A stretch of DNA of 64,000 nt from Methanoregulaceae archaeon PtaB.Bin056. GTDB taxonomy: Archaea; Halobacteriota; Methanomicrobia; Methanomicrobiales; Methanospirillaceae. The translations under genes and the position numbers were made by a program. Positions 8,545 through 17,271 of the stretch are shown here, one piece after another (within the stretch, counting starts at the first letter, position 1; the number at the start of each line of letters is the position of its first letter). The notes under the pieces were generated by a model. The model searched no databases. It was given only the letters and a program-made list of their open reading frames with translations, and had not been told where the DNA came from. Where the stretch lies: NCBI GenBank assembly GCA_002067095.1, contig MVQD01000097.1, positions 1 to 64,000 of the forward strand. Direction: 5' to 3'.

Positions 8545-8570
8545 CTTATCCATACCTGCCACCGTATCCC

Positions 8571-8581
8571 AGGTATTTATA
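8571..8581 (+). promoter_or_regulatory. TATA-box promoter for the small ORF and P-type ATPase
   Basis: AGGTATTTATA matches the archaeal BRE/TATA pattern and is repeated almost exactly before other genes here (47678 and 54406). A start of transcription near 8603 would place the ATG at 8608 only a few bases inside the message, with GGAG at 8599-8602 upstream. Confidence 0.55.
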
Positions 8582-8607
8582 GGTTCAACAGAAACCTTGG
8601 AGAAATC

Positions 8608-8739
8608 ATGAGATGGCAGATCGCGCCGCTCTTTCCCGTCGGTATTGAATCCTGGCAACGGCCACGACCATACGTACTGTCTCTTCAGGCCGCAAAGAGG
8701 GCGAGAGTTGTTTCGCGGGTTCCACGGGGGGTCCTCTGA
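8608..8739 (+). CDS. possible 43-residue leader ORF coupled to the P-type ATPase
   Basis: An ATG with a good ribosome-binding site (ttggag, spacing about 5) opens a 43-codon frame whose TGA overlaps the ATG of the ATPase by one base (TGATG). The peptide is basic (many Arg) with no recognisable family, membrane span or metal-ligand cluster. The arrangement suggests translational coupling. It may be a regulatory upstream ORF, a genuine small protein, or an unused frame; sequence alone does not decide. If the ATPase is translated independently, its own ribosome-binding site would be the ggggggtcc stretch just before 8739. Confidence 0.35.
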   Translation: MRWQIAPLFPVGIESWQRPRPYVLSLQAAKRARVVSRVPRGVL

Positions 8740-11318
8740 TGCAGGTCTACGCCATCGACTCGGTCACCGGCCTCTCGGCTGCAGAAGTGGCCCGGCAGCT
8801 CGAGGAGGAGGGGTTCAACGAACTCCCGCAATCAGGGAGGCGGAATATCCCCGAAGTGATCTCAGGGGTCGTCCGCGAACCGATCTTCCTCCTCCTGGTT
8901 GCGGCCGGCGCGGTCTACTTCCTTCTCGGCGATCTCCAGGAAGGCCTCATGATGATGAGTTTCGTGGCCATCATCATCGGGATCACGGCCTACCAGGAAC
9001 AGAAGACAGAACGCGCCCTTGAGGCCCTGCGGAACCTCTCAAGTCCCCGGGCTCTTGTGATCCGTGACGGAGAGCAGTTCAGGATACCGGGAAGAGAGGT
9101 GGTCCGCGGGGACATGCTCATCCTCTCTGAAGGCGATCGCGTTGCTGCGGACGGAGTACTCATCTATGCACATACCCTGATGGTCGATGAGTCCCTTCTC
9201 ACCGGTGAATCAGTGCCTGTGAGGAAGTCGGCATGGAAGGAGGGAACAGATGCCGGACGCCCTGGAGGCGACGATCTCCCCTTCGTCTATTCGGGGAGCC
9301 TGGTAGTCAGGGGACAGGGGCTTGCCCGGGTCACCGCGACGGGACCCCGGACAGAGATGGGCAGGATTGGACTGGTCCTGGGGGAGGTCGGGCGGGACAG
9401 GACTCCGCTCTCAAAGGAGATTGCCCGCATCGTGCGCGACATCGCCATCATCGGCATCACTCTCTGCGCGGTCATCGTGGTCGTATACGGCCTCACCCGT
9501 TCGAACTGGACCGAGGGCTTCCTTTCAGGCATCACCCTCGCGATGGCCATCCTGCCCGAAGAGTTCCCGGTTGTCCTGACCGTGTTTCTTGCACTCGGTG
9601 CCTGGAGGATATCCAGGAACAACGTGCTCACGCGGCACATTCCTGCGGTCGAGACCCTGGGATCGGCGACGGTGCTCTGCACGGACAAGACGGGGACCCT
9701 GACCGAGAACCGGATGTCTGTCCGGAAATTCTTCTCCAGAGGGGAGATGTGCGACTTCGATGAATCGAATAAGACCCCTGTCCCCGAGTCTTGCCATGAG
9801 CTCGCAGAGTATGCCATCCTCGCCTGCAAGAAGGACCCGTTCGACCCCATGGAGAGGTCGCTTTTGCGGCTTGGTGAAGGCGAGTTTGGCCAGACAGAAC
9901 ATGTGCACGCCAACTGGGAGCTGCTCCTCGAGTATCCCCTCTCCTCTGACCTCCTTGCAATGTCAAATGTCTGGCGGTCTCCTGATGGTGCTGACTACAT
10001 CATTGCGGCGAAGGGGGCCCCGGAAGCAATTGTTGATCTCTGCCACCTGGGTGCCGACCGCGCCGGGGCGATCTCTGAGAAGGTCGAGGCAATGGCCGCA
10101 GACGGGTTGCGGGTGCTGGGCGTTGCGAGAGCCTCCTTTCGCCGTCCCACGCTCCCTGAAAACCAGCATGCGTTTTCCTTCGAATTCATGGGTCTTATTG
10201 GTTTTTCGGATCCTGTCCGGCGGGATGTACCCCCCGCGGTATCCGAGTGCTACACAGCGGGGATGAGAGTGGTCATGATCACGGGAGACTACCCATCGAC
10301 CGCCCTGCACATCGGGCGGGAGGTCGGGATCCGGGATGAGGGGAAGGTCATTACCGGCACAGACCTGGACCGTATGAGCGCTGCCGACCTCGCGCGGGAT
10401 ATCGGGTCGGCCGCCATCTTTGCCAGGGTCGCTCCCGAACAGAAACTCCGCATTGTCGATGCCCTGAAGGAAAACGGCGAGGTGGTGGCGATGACCGGCG
10501 ACGGGGTGAACGACGCCCCGGCCCTCAAATCCGCAGATATCGGGATCGCGATGGGCAGGAGGGGCACCGACGTGGCAAGGGAATCGGCCTCCCTCGTCCT
10601 CCTTGACGATAACTTTGCCTCGATCGTTTCCGCGGTGCGCCTGGGGAGGAGGATCTTTGACAACCTCAGGAAGGCGATGGCATATATCATCTCGGTCCAC
10701 ATTCCCATCGTGGGGATGTCGCTGATCCCGGTCCTCCTCGGATTCCCGCTTCTCCTCCTCCCGGCCCACATCATGTTCCTCGAGCTGATCATCGATCCTG
10801 CCTGCTCCATCGTCTTTGAGTCGGAACCGGAAGAGCCGGACATAATGAAGCGTCCACCCAGGCGCAGAGATGAATGGTTGTTCTCCAGGGCGACCATCGC
10901 GATCAGCCTTCTCCAGGGATGCGTGGTGCTTGCTGCCGTACTCCTGGTCTACACCTGGGCACTCTTTTCAGGGACGGGTGCTGCGGCAGCCCGGACGCTC
11001 ACCTTCACCACCATCGTCTTTTCAAACCTTGGGCTGATCATGATCAACAGGTCATGGAAAGAATCCGTCATTGCGACGCTCAGATACCCAAACAGAGCGC
11101 TCTTGTGGGTTTTTGCGGGCACCATCCTCGCACTCTTCCTGGTGCTTCTTATCCCCTCGCTCCGCGACCTCTTCCGGTTCGCCCCCGTCCCGCCTGAATC
11201 CATTGTTGCTTCTGCGGCAATTGCCGGGGTCAGCGTGATTTGGTTCGAGGTCTACAAGTTTTGGACCAGGAGATCGGGACGCTTCACCAACCCTGCAGGG
11301 AGACCTTCCCGGGATTGA
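8739..11318 (+). CDS. P-type cation-transporting ATPase (PEEFP type)
   Basis: An 859-residue P-type ATPase that pumps a cation across the cell membrane using ATP. Visible parts: actuator loop LLTGESVPV (about residues 151-159), phosphorylation motif CTDKTGTLTEN near residues 314-324 with the Asp that is phosphorylated, the hinge TGDGVNDAPAL near 585-595, and membrane spans before and after. The span-4 motif is PEEFP rather than PEGLP (Ca2+-type) or CPC/CPH (heavy-metal-type). There is no N-terminal metal-binding domain, so the ion is uncertain. The upstream DNA is rich in inverted repeats. It is not closely related to the second ATPase at 13604. Confidence 0.85.
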   Translation: MQVYAIDSVTGLSAAEVARQLEEEGFNELPQSGRRNIPEVISGVVREPIFLLLVAAGAVYFLLGDLQEGLMMMSFVAIIIGITAYQEQKTERALEALRNLSSPRALVIRDGEQFRIPGREVVRGDMLILSEGDRVAADGVLIYAHTLMVDESLLTGESVPVRKSAWKEGTDAGRPGGDDLPFVYSGSLVVRGQGLARVTATGPRTEMGRIGLVLGEVGRDRTPLSKEIARIVRDIAIIGITLCAVIVVVYGLTRSNWTEGFLSGITLAMAILPEEFPVVLTVFLALGAWRISRNNVLTRHIPAVETLGSATVLCTDKTGTLTENRMSVRKFFSRGEMCDFDESNKTPVPESCHELAEYAILACKKDPFDPMERSLLRLGEGEFGQTEHVHANWELLLEYPLSSDLLAMSNVWRSPDGADYIIAAKGAPEAIVDLCHLGADRAGAISEKVEAMAADGLRVLGVARASFRRPTLPENQHAFSFEFMGLIGFSDPVRRDVPPAVSECYTAGMRVVMITGDYPSTALHIGREVGIRDEGKVITGTDLDRMSAADLARDIGSAAIFARVAPEQKLRIVDALKENGEVVAMTGDGVNDAPALKSADIGIAMGRRGTDVARESASLVLLDDNFASIVSAVRLGRRIFDNLRKAMAYIISVHIPIVGMSLIPVLLGFPLLLLPAHIMFLELIIDPACSIVFESEPEEPDIMKRPPRRRDEWLFSRATIAISLLQGCVVLAAVLLVYTWALFSGTGAAAARTLTFTTIVFSNLGLIMINRSWKESVIATLRYPNRALLWVFAGTILALFLVLLIPSLRDLFRFAPVPPESIVASAAIAGVSVIWFEVYKFWTRRSGRFTNPAGRPSRD

Positions 11319-11319
11319 A

Positions 11320-11953
11320 TTACCTATTCTTGTATCTCCTGAAGAGAAAGACTCCTGCAGCAGCCAGGGCCAGTCCATTGAAGACCACCATGATGACGGG
11401 GAAAGAGAAATCGGTCCCGATGAGGTTTCCGTGGACTACCGCGAAAAAGAGGGCCAGGTACATGAGCAGGTGGAGGAGACGCCAGTGGCCTGGAATGGCC
11501 CTTCTGAAGAGGACCGCACCGGCTGCCACATAGAGAATGGGAAGGGCAACCCTCCCCCCCGTCGAGAAGAAGATCTGGAAACGACCCATGGAGCGGGAGA
11601 AACACCGCCGCACTTGCAACGGTCCATGCGTACAGCAGGGGGTGGAGGGTGGCACCAAGGAGCCCAACACCTGCACACGCGTGGTGTATCAAAAGAAACG
11701 GCACGCCCAGCCATTGCGTCATCACAGGGATGAACGGGACCGTGATCACTGCGATCGAGAGGGAGAGGAGTCCAAGGAGTGCTGTCAGCCTGATTGCCGT
11801 TTCCGGGAGTGCCGGCGAGGGGGAAAGGAGCACCGGTACGGCGACCAGGATATAGAGCGCAATGACGACCCCTGAAAATACATATCCCTCCCTCGTGACC
11901 CCCATGTACCGGAGGGTGTGACCGGGACTCTGATAGCATTTGCTCTTCCCCAC
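11320..11953 (-). pseudogene. ferric-reductase-like membrane protein, frameshifted
   Basis: Two overlapping reading frames make one protein. The 5' frame (11953 down to about 11590; Met at 11905 is the likely start) encodes spans with LLIHHACAGVGLLGATLHPLLYA. The 3' frame (about 11600 down to 11320) continues with RFQIFFSTGGRVALPILY and HWRLLHLLMYLALFFAVVHG, then ends KNR. The regularly placed histidines fit the heme-binding ferric-reductase-like transmembrane domain. A single-base slip near 11585-11602 is needed to join them. It may be a real lesion or a sequence error. It converges on the P-type ATPase with 1 base between stops. Confidence 0.6.
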
Positions 11954-12039
11954 TGCTTTTAACCAGGCAGGGGGAGGGGGGTGAGCCCGTCCCGGTGCCG
12001 GGGCGTTAACCCGGTGGAATGCCCTGGATTGTATGTTGT

Positions 12040-12047
12040 AAAAAAAA
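12040..12047 (-). terminator. oligo-T terminator after the NSS transporter
   Basis: On the minus strand eight T follow the TAG stop of the transporter gene immediately, an arrangement typical of archaeal termination. Confidence 0.55.
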
Positions 12048-13508
12048 CTATTCTTCTTTCTTTTTCAGCATCCGCCGCCCGATCGGGCAGCGCCCGAACC
12101 GGCAGAGCAGGAGGATCACCAGGAGGGCGATGATGAGCGTTGCCGCCATCCCTTCTACCTGCAGGAGCGTGCCGATCCACCTGCTGCCTGGCAGGAGACG
12201 GAGATCCGCGAGATCGATCCCCGCAACCAGTCGCGCACCAGTGGTTACCAGGAGCACCAGGGGGATGACATACCGGCACAGGGGATACACGAGCCGGGAG
12301 AGCGAAGGCCCGATCTCCTTCGAGAGAACCTCCCGGGGGAGGAACCAGGTGAATGCGACCGCGAGCAGGACGCCGGCGATAGGGAGGCCAAGCGTCCCAA
12401 CGGTCTCGTCCATGAAATCGAGCACCTTGACCCCGTTGAAGGAAAGACCCACAGAGCTGTAGCTCAGCGCCGATGGCAGGCCCACGGCGGCCATGACCAG
12501 TCCAAGGAGGAGGGTGGTCTTCATGCGGGTCCACCCGGTGGACACCCGGAGCGAGGATACGCTCACTTCGAGCATTGAGACCGAGGAGGTGAGGGCCGCA
12601 AAGAAGAGGACGGCGAAGAATGCCACGGCAAAGAACACGCCCCCGGGCATCGCGGCAAACGCCATGGGAAGGGTGGAGAAGGCCAGTTCTGCTCCTGCCG
12701 CAGGGGTCAGGCCAAACGTGAAGACAAGCGGAAAGATGACTATCCCTGCCAGTACCGCAACACTGAGGTCTGCAATGGTGATGATCAGGGCAGACCGGGG
12801 GATATGCATCTTTCTCTCCATGTACGAGCCGTAGGTGAGCAGGATGCCGGTTCCGACCGAGAGGGAGAAGAACGCCTGCCCGAACGCCGCACCCCACAGG
12901 AGCGGGTCTGAGAGGACAGAGAAGTCAGGGGTGAAGAGAAAGGAGACCCCCGCCGAGAACCCCGGGAGCGTGGCGCTGTAGACGGCCAGGATAAGAAGGA
13001 CCCCGACCGAGACAGGGATGAGGATGGTGGAGAGCCGCTCGATGCCCTTCTGTATCCCCTTCGAGATGACCGCAGCAGTGATCGCTGCGGTGATGAGGAA
13101 GAAGACGACTGGGAGCATCCCTCCCGTAAAATCCGAGAACGGCACGGTATCCCCTGTGAGCGAGAAGAGGGCATATGCTGCCGTCCATCCGGCGATCACC
13201 AGGTAGTAGCAGAGCACGAGGAATATGATCGCACAGAGGAGCCAGCCCACCGGGGCAAACCTGCTCCTGACGGACCGGAACGCACTCACGACCGTCCCCT
13301 GGAAGTGCCGCCCCATCGCAAGCTCGAGGATCATGAGCGGGAGGGCAAAGGCACACACCGCAATAAGATACGGGATGAGATAGGCGCCACCCCCGTTCTG
13401 GCCCACTACCGCCGAGAACCGCCAGATATTCCCGATCCCGACCGCAGAACCAATGGCGGCAAGGACAAATCCGGCATCCGAAGACCAGTGTTCCTGTTCA
13501 GCGTTCAT
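12048..13508 (-). CDS. NSS-family sodium-dependent symporter
   Basis: A 486-residue transporter of the neurotransmitter:sodium symporter (SNF) family. The unwound first span has the signature GSAVGIGNIWRF (about residues 20-31), followed by GGGAYLIPYLI; about eleven to twelve spans are visible, as is usual for prokaryotic members. Substrates of relatives are amino acids driven by Na+; this one is unassigned. The 95-base gap to the upstream P-type ATPase on the same strand allows, but does not prove, co-transcription. It ends in an eight-T run. Confidence 0.9.
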   Translation of the reverse strand: MNAEQEHWSSDAGFVLAAIGSAVGIGNIWRFSAVVGQNGGGAYLIPYLIAVCAFALPLMILELAMGRHFQGTVVSAFRSVRSRFAPVGWLLCAIIFLVLCYYLVIAGWTAAYALFSLTGDTVPFSDFTGGMLPVVFFLITAAITAAVISKGIQKGIERLSTILIPVSVGVLLILAVYSATLPGFSAGVSFLFTPDFSVLSDPLLWGAAFGQAFFSLSVGTGILLTYGSYMERKMHIPRSALIITIADLSVAVLAGIVIFPLVFTFGLTPAAGAELAFSTLPMAFAAMPGGVFFAVAFFAVLFFAALTSSVSMLEVSVSSLRVSTGWTRMKTTLLLGLVMAAVGLPSALSYSSVGLSFNGVKVLDFMDETVGTLGLPIAGVLLAVAFTWFLPREVLSKEIGPSLSRLVYPLCRYVIPLVLLVTTGARLVAGIDLADLRLLPGSRWIGTLLQVEGMAATLIIALLVILLLCRFGRCPIGRRMLKKKEE

Positions 13509-13603
13509 TTACGCATGAATCCTCCCAACACGGTGTCCGGCAAAGTGGCGATACACTCTGCCCGCATCCCAGGAGGTACAAACGAAGAGGGGATATTCTC
13601 CTC

Positions 13604-16366
13604 TCACCCCGCAACCCCTCCGCGGGATGCCACTTCAGGTGTACTCCGAAGGCCGATGAACTTGAAGAGTTCCATCACCAGGACGACACTCCCCGCGATG
13701 ACGAGGCAGAGCACCCACTGGTCGGGCGTCACGGGTGAAAGGCTGAGCAGGTCCTGCATGAAGGGGAGGTTCAGGGAGAGGATGTGCAGGCCCTGCATGA
13801 GGACAACCCCTATCACGAGGAGTGCGTTGTTCCGGAGCGGCACGCGGAAGAGCGAGCGGTACTCCGACCGGCAGTTGAAGACATGGAAGTTCTCAAAGAG
13901 CACCATCAGCAGCAGCAGGAGGTTTCGCGCTAATGACTCCTCGACGCCGCTCCCGACCAGCCATCCAAAGAAGAGGAATGCGACCACTCCTATCGTCATC
14001 CCCGAGAGCACCGTCTCCTTTACCATCAGGCCATTGAATATCCCTTCTTTTGGGTCCCGGGGCTTCCTCCGCATGGTCCCCTCCTCCCCTGCCTCGAATG
14101 CGAGCGCGACTCCCTGGATGCCGTTCGTAACGAGGTTCAGCCAGAGGAGCTGTACGGCGAGGAGCGGGAGGGGCAGCCCTGCAATGAGGGCAAGGATGAA
14201 GAGCACCACCTCCGAGAGGCCTGTCGAGATGAGGAGGTAGGTCACCTTGCGGATGTTGTCGTAGGCAAACCGCCCCTCCTCGACTCCGGCAACGATCGAG
14301 GTGAAGTTGTCGTCGGTCACGATCATCGAAGAAGTGTCCTTTGCCACGTCGGTCCCGGACCCCATGGCCACGCCGATGTTGGCCCTCCGGAGTGCAGGGG
14401 CATCGTTCACTCCATCCCCCGTCACGGCGACGAAATGCCCCAGCCTCACGAGGGTGTCGACGATCTCCATCTTCTGCACAGGGGTTACGCGTGCGAATAC
14501 CCGGACTTTATCGATCGCTTCCGCGAATGCCGGCAGGGTTGGATCTCCCATCGCGGCAAGCTGCTGCCCGGTCATCACCTCTTCAAACGACTGGGCGATC
14601 CCGAGCTCACGGGAGATGGCAAACGCAGTCCTCGGGTGGTCACCGGTGATCATGACCACGTCGATCCCTGCCTGGTGGGCAAGCCAAACGGACTCCTTGA
14701 CGTCCGGCCGCAGGGGATCGATGAATCCCGCGAGGCCGAGGAAGGTGAGTCTTGGCATGACCTCGGAGAGTTCCGCGTTCTGGCCGGGTGGCCCTGATAA
14801 CTCCCCTTCTGCCACCGCGAGCACCCGGTAGCCGTCCTCCATCATCCTGACCATCTGCTCCTCGACTAATGCCGAATCGAGGGGAACTGCACCCGTGGGA
14901 GTGACCATGTGGGTGCAGTAAGGCAGGACCGCTTCCATTGCCCCTTTCACCGCGATCCTTACCTGCCCTTCCTGGGAGCCATCGTCATCCCTGTAGTAGA
15001 CTGCCGCATACATCCGTTCAGACTCGAACGGGACAGTCGCCACCGTCCGGATCGTGTTCCTGACCACGTCTGGCTCAAGGCCCGCCTTGTATCCCAGAGT
15101 GAGGAACGCCACGTCCATCGCGTCCCCGTGGTGGACCCAGGCGCCGTCCTCGCGGTAGAGCGCCCCCTCGTTGCAGATGACCGCGGTCCTTGCAAGCTGG
15201 CGCACCCTGTCCGAGAGCGGCCCCTGCAGCGGGACTCCCTCCGAGGTGATGCGGCCTTCTCCGGGGTCGTACCCGACACCGTCTGCCTCGGCATATGAGC
15301 CCTGGGGAATGAAGATAACCCGGGCGGTCTGCTGGTTTACTGTCAGCGTCCCGGTCTTGTCAGTGGCAATTGTCGTGCAGCTCCCGAGACTCTCGACGGC
15401 GGCAAGTTTCCTGACGATGACGTTTCTTCGCGCCATCCTCGAGGCCGCAATGGAGAGGGCAACGGTGATGGCGACCGGCAAGCCCTCGGGGATTGCCGAA
15501 ACCACGAGGGCAACCGCGAGGAAGAAGACCTCAATCGGTGGAGTTCCCCGGGACAGGGCTACGGCCGCCATGACGATGCTTGCGGAAACGATGAGAATGC
15601 CCACCTTCTGGGAGAAGGCCTCCATGCGGATGATCAGCGGAGGTTTTGCAGACTCTGTCCCCGCAACCGCCTCTGCGATCATGCCCACCTCGGTCCTGGT
15701 CGCCGTGCCGGTGACGATCCCGCACCCCCTGCCGGTGACCACGGTACTGCCGGCATACCCCATGTTGGACCGGTCGCTCAACGGGACGTTCTCGTCGCGG
15801 ACCCCCACGGTCTTCTGCACCGCCACCGACTCTCCGGTAAGGAGTGACTCGTCGATCGCAAGGTTCGCTGCATGGATGAGGCGGAGATCTGCCGGGACCC
15901 GCATCCCTGATTCGAGCTGCACGACGTCACCAATCACAAGGTCCTCAGCAGGAAGCATCTGCCAGGTCCCTCCTCTCATGACGCGTGACATCACCTGGAG
16001 CAGGCTCTGGAGTTTCATTGCACTCTGCTCCGCCTTCCACTCCTGTGCAGTGCCGATGGCGGCATTGATGATCACCACCAGGAAAATGAACCCTGCATCC
16101 TTGACATCCCCGATCACGATCGAGATTATCCCTGCCGCAAGGAGGATGTAGATGAGCGGGCTCTTGAACTGGTGGAGCACGATCTCAGCGATTCCCGGAG
16201 CCTTGCGGGAAGGAAGAGAATTCTTCCCATACTGCACGAGCCGCCTGGCGGCTTCCTCCCGGGAGAGCCCGCTTTCGCCGGACCTGAGCGTCTCGTATAC
16301 CTGCTCGATGGGGAGGGCATGCCAGGGGGGGGCGGGGTGGTCGGCGAGATCTCGTTCCTTCTTCAT
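13604..16366 (-). CDS. P-type cation ATPase, Ca2+-pump-like (PEGLP type)
   Basis: A 920-residue P2-type ATPase. The N-terminal cytosolic domain (ALPIEQVYETLRSGESGLSREEAARRL) is of the SERCA/PMCA kind. Actuator motif LLTGESVAV lies near residues 176-184, span 4 holds PEGLPVAITVALS, the phosphorylation site is ATDKTGTLT near residue 340, and the hinge is TGDGVNDAPALRRANIG. In span 6 the usual NLVTD of Ca2+ pumps reads NLVTNG, so a cation-liganding Asp is Asn. Ca2+ transport is therefore plausible but not safe. It lies downstream of a small unknown gene at 16477 and upstream of the NSS symporter, all on the minus strand. Confidence 0.85.
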   Translation of the reverse strand: MKKERDLADHPAPPWHALPIEQVYETLRSGESGLSREEAARRLVQYGKNSLPSRKAPGIAEIVLHQFKSPLIYILLAAGIISIVIGDVKDAGFIFLVVIINAAIGTAQEWKAEQSAMKLQSLLQVMSRVMRGGTWQMLPAEDLVIGDVVQLESGMRVPADLRLIHAANLAIDESLLTGESVAVQKTVGVRDENVPLSDRSNMGYAGSTVVTGRGCGIVTGTATRTEVGMIAEAVAGTESAKPPLIIRMEAFSQKVGILIVSASIVMAAVALSRGTPPIEVFFLAVALVVSAIPEGLPVAITVALSIAASRMARRNVIVRKLAAVESLGSCTTIATDKTGTLTVNQQTARVIFIPQGSYAEADGVGYDPGEGRITSEGVPLQGPLSDRVRQLARTAVICNEGALYREDGAWVHHGDAMDVAFLTLGYKAGLEPDVVRNTIRTVATVPFESERMYAAVYYRDDDGSQEGQVRIAVKGAMEAVLPYCTHMVTPTGAVPLDSALVEEQMVRMMEDGYRVLAVAEGELSGPPGQNAELSEVMPRLTFLGLAGFIDPLRPDVKESVWLAHQAGIDVVMITGDHPRTAFAISRELGIAQSFEEVMTGQQLAAMGDPTLPAFAEAIDKVRVFARVTPVQKMEIVDTLVRLGHFVAVTGDGVNDAPALRRANIGVAMGSGTDVAKDTSSMIVTDDNFTSIVAGVEEGRFAYDNIRKVTYLLISTGLSEVVLFILALIAGLPLPLLAVQLLWLNLVTNGIQGVALAFEAGEEGTMRRKPRDPKEGIFNGLMVKETVLSGMTIGVVAFLFFGWLVGSGVEESLARNLLLLLMVLFENFHVFNCRSEYRSLFRVPLRNNALLVIGVVLMQGLHILSLNLPFMQDLLSLSPVTPDQWVLCLVIAGSVVLVMELFKFIGLRSTPEVASRGGVAG

Positions 16367-16476
16367 GGTTCGTCACTTCTGTACAGGGGTCTTCTGTTCT
16401 ATTGAGCAATCTCCATCAGGAGGCGTAGCCGCTCTGGAAATGGGGGATCGCTGCCCTCGGCCGGCAGGCCGCTTCA

Positions 16477-16950
16477 TCATCTCTTCTTCTCGATGATCAT
16501 CTCGCAGAACGAGTCTCCCCTGCACCGGGCACGCGAGACTCGGATGGTATATTCGGGATTCAGGGCAGATATTGCGCTCTTCACGTAGGTTGTACACACC
16601 CTGTTCACGTGGGACGGGTCCCTCTTCTTCTCCTGTTCCGGACGAAACATCGCGCATTCTGAGAGCCGGATCACCGACTCTTCGTGGAATCCCTCGATGA
16701 ACGGGGTCTCGAAGGTGGGCCCAAAGAGGATCACAGAGATCGCCCCGAGTGTCTGGACGAGGGCCCCTGCATCATCCCTGGGCATCTGGTACCGGTCGGC
16801 GATCCCCCGTATCTCTTCCCCCAGTTCCTCCATCAGGTACGCCTGGTTGTCAGTACACTTTTCTGGATCCGCGGCCATCACCAGGTGGGTGAGCGCCTGG
16901 GTGGCGATCGCCCACCTGGTGGGCATGGGGATGTCCTTGACACGAACCAT
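16477..16950 (-). CDS. conserved protein of unknown function, Cys-rich C-terminus
   Basis: A 157-residue soluble protein: an N-terminal helical part (RWAIATQALTHLVMAADPEKC) and a C-terminal part ending SRARCRGDSFCEMIIEKK, with two Cys five residues apart. This closing motif is reminiscent of V4R-like or L-2-amino-thiazoline-4-carboxylate-hydrolase-like small-molecule-binding folds; I cannot choose between them. Start at 16950 is supported by a strong ribosome-binding site (gaggtgga) directly upstream; the longer frame to 17103 lacks one. It precedes the P-type ATPase on the same strand by 110 bases. Confidence 0.55.
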   Translation of the reverse strand: MVRVKDIPMPTRWAIATQALTHLVMAADPEKCTDNQAYLMEELGEEIRGIADRYQMPRDDAGALVQTLGAISVILFGPTFETPFIEGFHEESVIRLSECAMFRPEQEKKRDPSHVNRVCTTYVKSAISALNPEYTIRVSRARCRGDSFCEMIIEKKR

Positions 16951-17271
16951 CGTCTCTTCCTCTCCACCTCTTTTGCAATAATCCGGTATTCTGCTCGCAT
17001 CAGGGATATGATCCGGCGAATATAAAGCACTTTTCCGGCGGTGTCTCCATATTCGAGTGCAACCCGCTCCAGCGCAACACCACACCAGAATCATGTTCCA
17101 CACGCAGGGTTATGGGACCGGGTCCGGCCACTCTTGCGCATTCGCGGATGGTATATTGCAAGGGGGGTGCATGCTTTTTGTGGGATCCACACGGTAAGTA
17201 CATAATCAGCGGGGGATGCATCCATGGAACCAATCCATTTCTCGAGAATACCATTGCATTGAGGCCTGGAC

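Noticed and set aside
8403-8607. A riboswitch controlling the P-type ATPase
   Set aside because: The dyads lie upstream of the likely TATA box, so they would not be in that transcript; I kept them only as regulatory DNA candidates.
11959-12897. A 312-residue minus-strand ORF inside the NSS symporter gene
   Set aside because: It is an out-of-frame shadow: Arg/Pro/His-rich with no family motif, while the symporter frame has clear signature sequences.
13305-14240. Plus-strand ORF antisense to the second P-type ATPase
   Set aside because: Ser/Arg/Thr/Pro-rich shadow frame with no motif.
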